Source: Pseudovibrio sp. Tun.PSC04-5.I4 (GTDB lineage: Bacteria > Pseudomonadota > Alphaproteobacteria > Rhizobiales > Stappiaceae). Taken from it: a DNA stretch of 64,000 nucleotides. Within the stretch, counting starts at the first letter, position 1. Each line of letters begins with the position of its first letter. Positions 1 through 8,650 of the stretch are shown here, in pieces. Position numbers and translations under genes: made by a program. The notes beneath the pieces are model-generated. The model had not been told where the DNA came from and searched no databases. It was given only the letters and a program-made list of their open reading frames with translations. Where the stretch lies: contig NZ_FNLB01000006.1 of NCBI RefSeq assembly GCF_900104145.1, positions 4,544,723 to 4,608,722 on the forward strand. Reading direction: 5' to 3'.

Positions 1-242
1 GCATTGTGGGAGTTTAGGAACGGGGCTCCTGCGTCCAATCTGCCAAGGCGAACGGACCTCTCATCGACCAGCAGCTCTTCATCATATTCAACAAGCTCAT
101 CCCAACCCTCCCAGCGCATGCGTTGCACGGTGGCGCCCGTGGTCCAGACAATCTGGATAGTCCGAGCCTCACGGTCCACGCTATCTGCGCGCACTTCCGC
201 GGCCCGCCCCAAAAGCGGCAGGTTGAATGTTTGCTCTGGCAT
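1..242 (-). CDS. HK97-family prohead protease (N-terminal part, cut by window edge)
   Basis: The reading frame opens with MPEQTFNLPLLGRAA and runs through VDREARTIQIVWTTGA and RLGRLDAGAPFLNSHNA to the first base without a stop. This start and the LGRLxxGAPxLNxHNA stretch are typical of prohead maturation proteases in alphaproteobacterial prophages, which cleave scaffold and major capsid protein during head assembly. The ATG shares one base with the TGA of the upstream portal gene, so the two are translationally coupled. The catalytic part lies outside the window. The family call comes from recognising the N terminus only. Confidence 0.75.
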   Translation of the reverse strand, partial: MPEQTFNLPLLGRAAEVRADSVDREARTIQIVWTTGATVQRMRWEGWDELVEYDEELLVDERSVRLGRLDAGAPFLNSHN

Positions 243-1768
243 CAGGCTTGGTCCTTCAGCGTGTTGCTCGGGGTGTCTGTTTGCGGTTCAGTTTGAGCAA
301 GTCCGGCGCGGGAGACTTTGCGGGGATCGCTATCAAGAACCAGGCCAAGGGCATCAGTCTCATTGAGGAAGGCAGCTTGTTCCTCCGCCACCTGTTGTGG
401 GTCATAACCACGTTTGGCGATCTGCTGGGGCAGGGAGGTGAAGCCTGCTCTGGTCTCGATAAGATCTGTTTCAGCATCCTGCTTGGGATTAACGCTTTCA
501 AACTTGGGCGGTGCCCATTCGGCTGGCACCTCCAGCGTATCAATCAGCCCTGCGGTGTAAGCGGCCTCAACAAACCACGCCCAAATGGGCTCACAGAACA
601 TCGGGATAATGATGTGCCATTGCACCTGATCGACCATACGGCGGAACTCGTTCAACCCGGCGCGGTTGGAGGAAAAGTTGGCTTGGCTGAGGTCTCCTGT
701 CATCAGCGCATACGGCACGCGGAAACCCGACGCGATGATATGCATCTGCACCCGGTTCCATTCGGCAATGCCACCAGAATGGCCCGGTGTGTTGAAGCGA
801 ATGTCTTTGCCGCCCCGCGCATAGGCAATCATGCCGGGCGAGAACTGCTCGATCTGGTTGCCGTCAGCATCTTCCACCGTGGGGGCAACAGAAGCTCCGC
901 CATCGCCATCTTCACCAAGTACCACACCCACAAGGCAGGCTTCGGTCTTCTTGCGCACCATTTCAGCAAGCTGCCAGTCGCCCAGGTCTCGAAGCGCAGT
1001 CATGGCTGGTGTTCCCCAAGGGACGCCACGGGACTGTACCCGCTGACGCTCAAACAGATGGGCGACCATGTCTGCCGGGATGCGAATGGATTCTAGGCGC
1101 CGTATGAACGCGGAGGTGGTATCGCCCGGGTGGTCGGGAAACATCCAGTAGGCAGTACGCCGGCCTGTCTTGTCATATTCAATGCCTTGGCGGATAGAAT
1201 TGTCTTTGGCCTCACTCAGGCGAGAGGTGTCCAGGTGATCAGCTTCTCGTAGCTCGATCTGCAACGGCACCTTGCCTTTGGCCGCGCGCAGCGGGCGTTT
1301 GAGTGCAAAGACCTCGCCACCTTCAATCATCTCACGCACGGCCAGACTGAGCAGACCATGAAAGTCTGTATGACCATGGGCATCGCAGGACTTGGACCAG
1401 ACGTTCCAGAGCTTGTCGATCTTCTTGTTGCGCGCTTTGCTCGTTGTTGCCGCCCGTGGCCGGATGCCGGGACCAACCATGTTGTTGACCAGCACCTGAA
1501 CCGCTTGAGCTGCTAGTGGATTGTTGCGCACCAGATCACGCATGCGCTCCCGCAGAAGACCGCCTGCTGCTGTGATCTCACTATCCGCAGCCGTATTGCT
1601 GGAACGCCATCCGTCGCTTAAGCGTCCTTTTTGCGCGCCTTCATAAAGCCGGCGTAAATTGGCAAGGGTGGCGCGGCTGGCATAGCGCTTTGCAGCCCGC
1701 GTTGGTGAAAACAGAGCCAGCGCCCGATCACTCCAGGTGAAAGGAACGTGCACCGACTTCGTTCTCAT
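242..1768 (-). CDS. Phage portal protein, lambda GpB family
   Basis: The 508-residue product has the size and order of motifs of lambda-type portals, which form the dodecameric ring at the head vertex through which DNA is packaged. Recognisable blocks are DLVRNNPLAAQAVQVLVNN near residue 80, a MIEGGEVFALKR segment near 150, IRIPADMVAHLF near 230, and DLSQANFSSNRAGL near 370. The gene overlaps the gpW-like gene by four bases and precedes the protease, the usual terminase-gpW-portal-protease order of head operons. It looks intact. Confidence 0.92.
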   Translation of the reverse strand: MRTKSVHVPFTWSDRALALFSPTRAAKRYASRATLANLRRLYEGAQKGRLSDGWRSSNTAADSEITAAGGLLRERMRDLVRNNPLAAQAVQVLVNNMVGPGIRPRAATTSKARNKKIDKLWNVWSKSCDAHGHTDFHGLLSLAVREMIEGGEVFALKRPLRAAKGKVPLQIELREADHLDTSRLSEAKDNSIRQGIEYDKTGRRTAYWMFPDHPGDTTSAFIRRLESIRIPADMVAHLFERQRVQSRGVPWGTPAMTALRDLGDWQLAEMVRKKTEACLVGVVLGEDGDGGASVAPTVEDADGNQIEQFSPGMIAYARGGKDIRFNTPGHSGGIAEWNRVQMHIIASGFRVPYALMTGDLSQANFSSNRAGLNEFRRMVDQVQWHIIIPMFCEPIWAWFVEAAYTAGLIDTLEVPAEWAPPKFESVNPKQDAETDLIETRAGFTSLPQQIAKRGYDPQQVAEEQAAFLNETDALGLVLDSDPRKVSRAGLAQTEPQTDTPSNTLKDQA

Positions 1769-1974
1769 CGGATCTCCCGGGTGAACCGAACAAAGCCTGC
1801 CAGCGGTTTCTTCTTGCCACTTATCGCGGTAATTTCCGCATCAATGATGCGAATGCGGGCAAGCAGCTGGGCGCCGCTGTCGTACTCAACTGTCTTGCCC
1901 TCATAAGACACACGGGTGGCACCGGCTGCATAGGCTTTCTTCAAGGCTGCAAGCTCTGCCGATGTCCAGCTCAT
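1765..1974 (-). CDS. gpW-like head-tail joining protein
   Basis: This 69-residue protein begins MSWTSAELAALKKAYAAGA and continues with a predicted helix-strand-helix including RVSYEGKTVEYDSGAQLLAR. Its length, position between the large terminase and portal genes, and general pattern match the lambda gpW family, small proteins that bind the completed portal and allow tails to attach. Both ends overlap the neighbouring genes by four bases (ATGA), so it belongs to the same translationally coupled operon. The call rests on position plus a short pattern. Confidence 0.8.
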   Translation of the reverse strand: MSWTSAELAALKKAYAAGATRVSYEGKTVEYDSGAQLLARIRIIDAEITAISGKKKPLAGFVRFTREIR

Positions 1975-3956
1975 TTAAACCAGTTCCTTTGCTGTTTGCC
2001 GAACCAGGTGTTTTGCTTGATCTTGCGGGATCGCTTCTGCCGTTGCGGTTGGCCTGCTGGTTCTGGGGCAGATTGCTGAGCTTGCTTGAGCTGAGCTTCC
2101 AGATCCTGCCAGCGGCTTTCATCCCAGCGATCGATGCCCAGCAGCCAGGCCACAGCTCGGGCATAGACGCGGCAATCCAATGCCTCGTTGCGTTCGCGAG
2201 TTTTGACCCATTCTGATTTGGCAAACCCAGTGCGTTTGTTCTTGCGTTGAACCAGCTGCTCAGCGGTGATCTGCTTGAACCATTCAGCACTGACGCCCTG
2301 ACCCACGTGGATAAAGCCTGCCGGATGGGTTTTACCAAGAGCAAGGTCTTCGTCGGTGGGCACATTCAAGCGGAAATAGCGGTAGGTCTCTAACTTGAAG
2401 ACAGAAACTGCCACATTCCAAAGAGCAACGCCGCGGGAGATTTTGCGCCCGCCCTCAGTCACGTCCACATAGCTTGGCCCATCAACAGGGGCGATGCGGT
2501 CAAACCCGCCACGGCCTTTGAGGGCGATCACCTGGCCGCGACCCATCTTGCGCACCCAGGCATAAACGGAATCCACGGTCATGCCATCGCCCGTATCAAT
2601 GCCCACGCGGGCGATGGACATGGGCACACCGCTCTCATGCGGCCAGGTGCTGCCACAAAGCTCGGTGAGCTCGTTCCATACATCGACCTTGGTGACATCG
2701 CCATCCAGCGTGATGTGATCAACCAACCAGCTCTCACTACCTCTGCCCCAAGCCCAAACGTCTGCCTCTAATCGCCCGGTTCGCTGAACATCAACGCCCA
2801 TGGTAAGCACCAATCCGCCATGTGGGACAGTGCAAAGTTTGAAGGTCTCGCGGCGCTCATAAAGCTTTTGCCAGTCCGGTGCTTCGCCTTGTTCTTCCCA
2901 GGTCTCGCCAAGAGTGGTGTTCTTGAACGCCTTGAGAAGTGCGTCCTTACCCTGGGCTGCTTCCCAGGAGCGGGCAATCGCTTCCCAGGACAGCCAGCCA
3001 ATGGGAGAATAAAGCCCTGAGATATGAAACCCGATGATGCCAGCTTCATGGGCCTTGCGGATCAATTCAGGATCTGCAGTTGGTTGCCAGCAGGCGCCGT
3101 TTGCAGGATCCATCATCCAAGTCTTAAAGCGTTCTTCGATTGGGTGGTCGCAATGCTCACACAGATAACAAACTGAACGCGGACTACCCCAATCCCATTT
3201 GAGGCGTTCGAACTTTAAATGCTGTAGGCCCAGACAATGGGGGCAGGGCACGAAGTAGCGGTTCTGGTCACTCAGCTCGAACTCTGCTTCGATGCGCGAG
3301 GCCCCTTTGATGGTTGGCGTAGACGAGATGTAGATCTTCTTGCGCCGGCCAAACGTATGGGTGCGTGCTTCAGCCAATGTGACCGGATCACCTTCCTCAT
3401 CCAGATCATCTTTGTAAGCATCTACTTCATCAAGGTGTACATAGCGGATTGGCATAGACCTGAGGCCTGCCGCTGAGTTGCCGCCAGCAATGAAGAGATG
3501 CCCACCAGGATAACTTTTCTCCAACTGCGTGTTGCCGCTGTCTCGCGACTTGGCCGGGGCCACGATCCCTCGTATCGTTGGTGTTGCCTCAATCATCGGA
3601 TCCACCCGCTGGCGGGAAAACCGCTTAGCAGTGGTCTCATTAGCCTGCACGGCTAAAAATGGTGCGGGCGCCACCTCCATGGTGTGCCCGATCCAGTTGA
3701 TGCCGGCCTCCGTTGCGCCAACCTGAGCGGATTTGGCAAAGATGATCTTCTGAGCCCAGTGACTGGGGGAAAGTGCATCCATAATGGCGCGCATAAACGG
3801 GGTGCGCGAACTTGCATATTTGCCGGGCTCAGCTGCACCCTTTGAGGACAGATAGCGTTTGGCATCAGCCCATTGGGTAACCGTAAGGGCCGGATCTGGA
3901 GCCAGTCCCGAAAGCCAGGCGGTTTGAATGTCACTTGTGCCCTGATACTCACCCAC
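1971..3956 (-). CDS. Terminase large subunit, lambda GpA family
   Basis: The 661-residue protein carries the ATPase-nuclease layout of GpA-type large terminases, which cut concatemeric DNA and pump it into the prohead. Near residue 70 is FAKSAQVGATEAGINW, the degenerate Walker A of the family; near 170 is YVHLDEVDAY, the Walker B. A zinc-like CPHCLG...CYLCEHC motif occurs around 235-270, and acidic residues such as GVDVQ and VGIDTGDGMT in the C-terminal half are consistent with the nuclease. The start overlaps the small terminase gene by eight bases. It appears complete. Confidence 0.95.
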   Translation of the reverse strand: MGEYQGTSDIQTAWLSGLAPDPALTVTQWADAKRYLSSKGAAEPGKYASSRTPFMRAIMDALSPSHWAQKIIFAKSAQVGATEAGINWIGHTMEVAPAPFLAVQANETTAKRFSRQRVDPMIEATPTIRGIVAPAKSRDSGNTQLEKSYPGGHLFIAGGNSAAGLRSMPIRYVHLDEVDAYKDDLDEEGDPVTLAEARTHTFGRRKKIYISSTPTIKGASRIEAEFELSDQNRYFVPCPHCLGLQHLKFERLKWDWGSPRSVCYLCEHCDHPIEERFKTWMMDPANGACWQPTADPELIRKAHEAGIIGFHISGLYSPIGWLSWEAIARSWEAAQGKDALLKAFKNTTLGETWEEQGEAPDWQKLYERRETFKLCTVPHGGLVLTMGVDVQRTGRLEADVWAWGRGSESWLVDHITLDGDVTKVDVWNELTELCGSTWPHESGVPMSIARVGIDTGDGMTVDSVYAWVRKMGRGQVIALKGRGGFDRIAPVDGPSYVDVTEGGRKISRGVALWNVAVSVFKLETYRYFRLNVPTDEDLALGKTHPAGFIHVGQGVSAEWFKQITAEQLVQRKNKRTGFAKSEWVKTRERNEALDCRVYARAVAWLLGIDRWDESRWQDLEAQLKQAQQSAPEPAGQPQRQKRSRKIKQNTWFGKQQRNWFK

Positions 3957-4512
3957 TGAGCTCTATCTTGATTTCGGAAAGCCGGGCTAAGTGGTCACGA
4001 ATGACCTCATCGAGTAACTGTTCCATCTTGTGCGCATCTACGCCAAGTTCGGCGGCCATATTGGCGGCAACACGCGCTGGTAGTTGCAACCACGAGTCTC
4101 GCTCTTTACGGGCCAGATCAAACACATGGTTTACCGCCGCACGACGATCAATGAGCTCGCCCTTGAGCTGCTGCAAGAGCAGCTTGGAGCGTTGTGCCTT
4201 TAGTGCCTCGTTTGCTGCCCTTGCCTTGGCATATGTAATGCCTTGGGAGCTGCCAATCGGGTCTGCACTCTCGGGAATAGCAGTAGGTGCCGCAGGTTGA
4301 GGCGGGTGAACCCTGGAGCGTTTGTGCTGCCTGCGTTTAGCATTGTCTGTCGATGCCTCCCATTCCGCATCCGCTTTGACGGGATCAATGCTGCCATCGG
4401 CCTCTAGTGTGACCCTGCCGAACTGGATTGCTTTACGAACGGCGGATTCTCCTCTGCCAGATAAACCCAAAGCTTTACGGTGGGCGGCATATGCACGTCG
4501 CGACAGTCCCAT
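3949..4512 (-). CDS. Terminase small subunit, Nu1-like
   Basis: This 187-residue protein starts with a helix-turn-helix-like segment (LSRRAYAAHRKALGLSGRG, VRKAIQFGRV) as in Nu1-type small terminases that recognise the packaging site. The C-terminal half is helical and charged, as expected for oligomerisation and large-subunit contact. The ATG lies three bases after the stop of the PLD-like gene, and its end overlaps the large terminase gene. I did not see diagnostic residues beyond the HTH; position immediately before GpA is the strongest argument. Confidence 0.8.
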   Translation of the reverse strand: MGLSRRAYAAHRKALGLSGRGESAVRKAIQFGRVTLEADGSIDPVKADAEWEASTDNAKRRQHKRSRVHPPQPAAPTAIPESADPIGSSQGITYAKARAANEALKAQRSKLLLQQLKGELIDRRAAVNHVFDLARKERDSWLQLPARVAANMAAELGVDAHKMEQLLDEVIRDHLARLSEIKIELSG

Positions 4513-4515
4513 GTA

Positions 4516-5214
4516 TCAGGTCCATAAATGATCGATTTCATCAAGAGACACAGCAATATCCTGTGCCGAGTGTGACCGTAAGGAGGTTTGTTGGAACTCC
4601 TGCTCTTCTGGGCTTTCAAGATAGCGGTCATAGACTGCCTGAATGATCGCCTTGTTATCCTGTGAGCGGGCTGACTGTTCCCACAAGGCATCAAACCAGC
4701 TTGTGTAGAACGCTGTCACTTTGTTATCCACGTCTATGTCGAACTGCTCGGTGCGTAGGTTCATGTTGAGGTTCATTGAGGAGCGCATCACCGCCTGACC
4801 GTGCTCGCCAGAGACAATCACCACCTTGGCGTGGACGGACAGACAGCGGAATGCCTCCACACCCAACTTCTCGATAAGTGGTCCAGCAAACTTGGGCGAT
4901 TTTTCAAAGGTGCCGCGATCAAGAAGAATGCGGATATTTTTGATCCGGCCTCCCATCTGGATCTGCCGGGTCCGTTCCACATCATAGATCCCAGTGGTCC
5001 AGGTCGAGATGCGTACATCTGCGAGACCCAGTTCTGAGACCATGTGCTCCATGGCATCTATGGCGGAGAACTGTCCTGCTGTAAGCCCGGTGATGTGCAG
5101 ACCAGGTTCCAACGGGCCGATCAGAGCTGCCGCACTTGCTGTTCGATGAATTACGGTGCGGGTTGCTTTGGACGCATATCGGAGTGCGCGCGGACGGCCT
5201 TTGGATTTAGCCAT
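4516..5214 (-). CDS. Phospholipase-D-like (HKD superfamily) protein
   Basis: The frame contains one HKD-like motif, HAKVVIVSGEHGQAVMRSSMN, in which the usual aspartate position is serine; the His and Lys and the following SxN are kept. Upstream is VRISTWTTGIYD, resembling the strand before PLD active sites. HKD proteins hydrolyse phosphodiester bonds (lipids or nucleic acids); a nuclease-like role would suit a packaging operon, but this is inference. The start is taken at ATG 5214, overlapping the methyltransferase end by eight bases; ATG 5241 is an alternative and neither has a strong ribosome-binding site. With a single motif it might act as a dimer. Confidence 0.7.
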   Translation of the reverse strand: MAKSKGRPRALRYASKATRTVIHRTASAAALIGPLEPGLHITGLTAGQFSAIDAMEHMVSELGLADVRISTWTTGIYDVERTRQIQMGGRIKNIRILLDRGTFEKSPKFAGPLIEKLGVEAFRCLSVHAKVVIVSGEHGQAVMRSSMNLNMNLRTEQFDIDVDNKVTAFYTSWFDALWEQSARSQDNKAIIQAVYDRYLESPEEQEFQQTSLRSHSAQDIAVSLDEIDHLWT

Positions 5215-6565
5215 CAGCGCATACCAATGTTCTGATTTCATCAAAACTGCGGCCATCGCCCAAAAGTGTGGCTTTCTGGCCGGTGTATTCCTGCCAGCGG
5301 GCCACAATCACATCACAGTATTTGGGATCAAGCTCCAGCAGCCGTGCCTTACGTCCCATCTTTTCGCAGGCAATGAGGGTAGAGCCGGAACCGCCAAACG
5401 GGTCGAGTACCAAATCTCCTTGCTTGGTTGAGTTTTCCAGCATCTGCTGAATGAGAGAGACTGGCTTCATGGTCGGATGTTCAGCGCTTCTGATCGGCTT
5501 GTCGTGGTGGATCACAGTGCTATCAGCTGAACGCATGCTCATGTGCTTGCCTTCAACAATCACCACCTGATCTCCCAGATCAATCTGTAGACTACCATCT
5601 GGCATTACTCGCAAGGATTTGCCGTCCGCTTCAAAAACGGTGGTGTTGGTGCGACCGCCATACCAGCTGTGAGAGGCTCCAAGCTTCCAACCATAAAGGA
5701 TGGGCTCGTGGCGCCACTGATAGTCTGCGTGCCCGATCACCAAAGCTGGCTTAACCCAAATGAGGCAGCTGGAGAGCTTAAACCCTGCCTCCACAAAAGC
5801 CCGGCGGAAACTCCTGCCTTCGGTTTCAGAATGAGCCACATAGATGGGTGCGCCTGAACGCATCACCGAGGCAGCGCAGGAAAACGCATCCAGAAGGAGC
5901 TTGCGAAACGCGCCGCGGCTCAAATTGTCGTTCTTGATCTTTCCAGCCGCGCCTTCATAGTTCACGTTGTACGGCGGGTCGGTCCAAACCGCATCTACCA
6001 ACTTACCTGCGCACAGCGCGCTCATTTGCTCCATGGTTGTGCTATCGCCGCACATGACACGATGCCCACCAATAAGCCAGATGGCACCGGGAACCGAGGC
6101 GTGCACTGGATCTGGTGAGGGAACATGATCCTCATCACCATGCGGAAGTGGAGGGGCGTTCTCACTTCCAAAACCTAAAAGGTCACCAAGCTCCTCATCG
6201 GAAAAGCCCAGAACATCCAGATCAAAACTATCATCACTGAGCGCGGCCAGTTCTTCACGCAACAAGGCGTCATCCCAGCCCGCATTCTCAGCGATCCTGT
6301 TGTCAGCAATGATGAGCGCACGGCGCTGTACTTCAGATAGATGCGCAAGCCGAATGGCAGGGACTTGCTTAAGCTCCAGTCGCTGCGCTGCAAGCAAGCG
6401 TCCGTGGCCAGCGATGATATCGTTGTCAGCGCCGACTAGGATCGGGTTGGTAAAACCAAACTCGGCAATGGAACTGGCAATCTGGGTAATCTGCCAGTCG
6501 GGATGCGTTCTTGCGTTGCGTGCATAGGGCACCAGCGCCGCGATGGGCATCATCTCGACTTGCAA
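5207..6565 (-). CDS. ParB-domain DNA methyltransferase (N4/N6 class)
   Basis: The first 100 or so residues form a ParB/sulfiredoxin-like domain (ALVPYARNARTHPDW, ILVGADNDIIAGHGRLLAA). The remainder is a DNA methylase: the catalytic AVWTDPPYNVNYEG at about residue 195 and the S-adenosylmethionine-binding DPFGGSGSTLIACEKMGRK near 395. Proteins of this architecture are common in lambda-like prophages just before the terminases and methylate adenine or cytosine amino groups in phage DNA. Translation probably starts at a TTG (6565) because CAGGAG lies seven bases upstream; two ATGs follow at codons 5 and 6. The specificity cannot be read from sequence. Confidence 0.93.
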   Translation of the reverse strand: MQVEMMPIAALVPYARNARTHPDWQITQIASSIAEFGFTNPILVGADNDIIAGHGRLLAAQRLELKQVPAIRLAHLSEVQRRALIIADNRIAENAGWDDALLREELAALSDDSFDLDVLGFSDEELGDLLGFGSENAPPLPHGDEDHVPSPDPVHASVPGAIWLIGGHRVMCGDSTTMEQMSALCAGKLVDAVWTDPPYNVNYEGAAGKIKNDNLSRGAFRKLLLDAFSCAASVMRSGAPIYVAHSETEGRSFRRAFVEAGFKLSSCLIWVKPALVIGHADYQWRHEPILYGWKLGASHSWYGGRTNTTVFEADGKSLRVMPDGSLQIDLGDQVVIVEGKHMSMRSADSTVIHHDKPIRSAEHPTMKPVSLIQQMLENSTKQGDLVLDPFGGSGSTLIACEKMGRKARLLELDPKYCDVIVARWQEYTGQKATLLGDGRSFDEIRTLVCADG

Positions 6566-6584
6566 TTGGAAACTCCTGTTGGCT

Positions 6585-6797
6585 GGGTGCGAACCATGGA
6601 AATCAGGGTGCGCACCCGAGTAGCCAAAGTGCGCACCCTGAGGTGATGGGTTCGACTGATGCCCTGCGAGGTGAAAACTAATCGTCTCAGTAGGTTATTG
6701 TTGCTGTGTTGCGGTGCAAAATTTGCCAAGTGCGCACCTGCGCACCCAAACTGCGCACCCAAAAAATCCGCCTGTAACTGGCGATCTGGTGCGCAAA
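6585..6797. repeat. Cluster of seven TGCGCACC-type palindromic sites
   Basis: Within 213 bp the core GGTGCGCACC recurs at 6585 (GGGTGCGAACC), 6606 (perfect palindrome GGGTGCGCACCC), 6629, 6730, 6739, 6752 and 6788 (partial). The sites lie in a stretch with no convincing gene (6566-7252), directly upstream of the methyltransferase-terminase operon on the minus strand. They could be operators for late transcription or binding sites for the small terminase, as cosB repeats are in lambda. The repeats are seen directly; the function is inferred. I see nothing else in 6800-7250. Confidence 0.65.
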
Positions 6798-7252
6798 GCC
6801 CCACCGCATACGGTTGCGGCCCGGAAGGACCCAAAACCCGGACTAGGGGATGCTTGGTATCGGATTATACGGGTGGTTTGGCGCGGCTTGACTCGATTGG
6901 AGGAGGGGCCGCAGCTCCACTGAGCATAGCGGCAATGTGCCTGAAACTACCCGATTTTGTCGCGCCAATAGTTCGGGTGATTTGTAGGGGGAGGCGGCAC
7001 AAAGCAGCTGAACCCAGCCCAAAGTGGATGTGAGACGATGCCAGCCAGAAACAGACGGCACCAGCAGATAAGGCCCCTCTTGTTATTAGAAGCGCTCCGC
7101 CCACACTCAAGGCGCGCCGTGCCCTCGCAAATCCTAGGGTATGATAGACCAAAGCCCTTGATTGTGCAGGCCGCTATGGCATTCCACGGTACTCAGATAA
7201 GCACGGCTACTCCATGTGTAGGAGGGACAAGCAACCAGGAGGAGCAAGCGCC

Positions 7253-7456
7253 ATGCACGTCAATTACATCTACACAGAACACCCGCAATGGAGCTCAGAA
7301 ATTCTGCAATACACCAATGAAGAAATGCGCGAGGTCTTTGGCGATAAGCTCACTGAGGAACTCTGGGCCGGCAAGATCATCCTGCACAAGGGCGGTGCCT
7401 ACCTGGACATGCTGTCTGCGGCGCGAGAGAAGCTGGCAGCAGAACTAGAAGCCTAA
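7253..7456 (+). CDS. Small phage protein of unknown function
   Basis: A 67-residue acidic protein (MHVNYIYTEHPQWSSEIL... ending EKLAAELEA). The start at ATG 7253 is chosen because AGGAGGAG lies about eight bases upstream; a second GGAGGG lies further up. I do not recognise the family. It reads on the plus strand, opposite to the packaging operon, and is followed by a hairpin, so it probably forms its own transcript with the next small gene. Confidence 0.65.
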   Translation: MHVNYIYTEHPQWSSEILQYTNEEMREVFGDKLTEELWAGKIILHKGGAYLDMLSAAREKLAAELEA

Positions 7457-7480
7457 ACCAGCTGCACCCCAAACATGACG

Positions 7481-7504
7481 AACCCCGCCAAGAAGTGCGG
7501 GGTT
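7481..7504 (+). terminator. Stem-loop after small ORF
   Basis: Perfect 8-bp arms AACCCCGC (7481-7488) and GCGGGGTT (7497-7504) with an 8-base loop. No T-run follows, so it may be a processing or attenuation structure rather than a full terminator. A near-identical hairpin recurs at 7804. Confidence 0.5.
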
Positions 7505-7553
7505 GCAGTCGTGAGAGGCGGGCAAGGCGCCTATCCCGAACGGAGGAAGGGCT

Positions 7554-7775
7554 ATGAGAACCAGCACAATCAGAATTGCAGCACACGATCTGGCTAAAGC
7601 AGGCTTTGATGAACATAGGCCCTATGAGGCGTGCGACCCAATAGCTTGTGAGCTCGACGATAAGGCTGCGGTCAAGGCCCGTGTTAACGCAGACAGCATG
7701 ACGCTTACGGTGGAAGTGAATACCGACCAGCTCCTCGACGCAGCGACCACACTTCGAGAGCTTGGTCTGATTTGA
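7554..7775 (+). CDS. Small phage protein of unknown function
   Basis: A 73-residue protein beginning MRTSTIRIAAHDLAKAGFD, with a strand-rich C-terminal half (SMTLTVEVNTDQLLDAATTLRELGLI). CGGAGGAAGGGCT precedes the ATG, a good ribosome-binding site. It lies between two matching GC-rich hairpins, which suggests a discrete small transcript. I do not recognise it. Confidence 0.65.
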   Translation: MRTSTIRIAAHDLAKAGFDEHRPYEACDPIACELDDKAAVKARVNADSMTLTVEVNTDQLLDAATTLRELGLI

Positions 7776-7803
7776 ACCAGCTGGATGTCAGTGCATGGAT
7801 TAT

Positions 7804-7831
7804 AACCCCGCTCCGCGCGGGGTTCGTCTTT
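7804..7831 (+). terminator. Rho-independent terminator
   Basis: Arms AACCCCGC (7804-7811) and GCGGGGTT (7817-7824) with a 5-base loop are followed by CGTCTTTT. It lies about 30 bases after the preceding small gene. Its arms equal those of the 7481 hairpin, suggesting duplication of a gene-hairpin unit. Confidence 0.7.
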
Positions 7832-8031
7832 TGGCAAGTTTGGTGCCGCCAGAAGATTCGTTTGTGGTAAAGGAGGCATGGGCACCCCTTCCGGGTCTCT
7901 AGTGATGCACCTTCCCGGTCTATGGATGAGCTTTCAAAACTCAGGTCAAACCAAAAAGGCCTGAGAGGCACTGTGCCTCCCAAGCTAGAACATTCCATGA
8001 GAGGCGGAACCTCTCAGCATTCCAATGCTTT

Positions 8032-8295
8032 TTAGTCTTTTGAGACTTCCAGTGCGCAAGGTTCAAGCAGCTCGGATATCCTCTCGCTACTCCCTTGCAC
8101 ATTTTCTATGTGATTGCGCACAGTATCAAACAGCGTCAGCAACGCTTCATATTCCTGGGTATGCTCCATGCGTTCGCTCATCACCACGCTCATGGAATAG
8201 ACTAGATTTTTGAGGTGGTTAGTTGATAATCGAAGCTGATCCACTTCATTGCGAAGGGACGTATGGGCACATTTCTCTTTTCCAGTTTCAGTCAT
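8032..8295 (-). CDS. Hypothetical helical phage protein
   Basis: An 87-residue protein starting MTETGKEKCAHTSLRNEV and running through long amphipathic helices (LRLSTNHLKNLVYSMSVVM, EYEALLTLFDTVRNHIENV), so a helical bundle or coiled coil is likely. ATG 8295 is preferred over an upstream in-frame start because AAGAGGG lies about seven bases before it. I do not recognise the family. Many rhizobial-type prophages carry small proteins of this kind near the replication genes, but no function can be named. Confidence 0.6.
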   Translation of the reverse strand: MTETGKEKCAHTSLRNEVDQLRLSTNHLKNLVYSMSVVMSERMEHTQEYEALLTLFDTVRNHIENVQGSSERISELLEPCALEVSKD

Positions 8296-8650
8296 ATCAA
8301 AGCCCTCTTCGTTGGCTTGTTGAACAAACCACTCAGCAGAAGGCTTGTGACAACCCACTGGCGAGCGGGAGGTTCACAACCTGACGAAGACAGGCGGGTT
8401 TATTCCCCCGCGAGGGGTATTATATTCACCGCCCTCCCGCCCATAAGCGAGAGTTTGCGTAAGGAGAGCTAACTCCGAACACAAAATGACCGACAATTAA
8501 CGGCTGCGGTGACCGCTTCGTAGAGGTTGTGATGCCTCAAGATGACCATGCGATGAATGTGGCAAGGTGTCAATGCAAGTAAACCGAATTCCTCCACAAA
8601 CCCATGGGATTAGCCGGTCATGAATGTAGAGGGTAGAGGCATGATCGTAC
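8296..8650. other. Gene-free stretch
   Basis: No convincing coding frame on either strand. It contains inverted GC-rich segments (GCGGGAGG near 8368 and CCTCCCGC near 8433) and a GCGGG/CCCGC hairpin near 8395, which could be regulatory or termination signals between the replication block and the small genes. Confidence 0.4.

Noticed and set aside
227..1096. 289-codon plus-strand frame at the window start
   Set aside because: It lies wholly antisense to the portal gene, which has clear family motifs.
6659..7152. Overlapping frames on both strands in 6.6-7.2 kb as genes
   Set aside because: None has a ribosome-binding site or recognisable sequence, and the region is dominated by the repeated palindrome.
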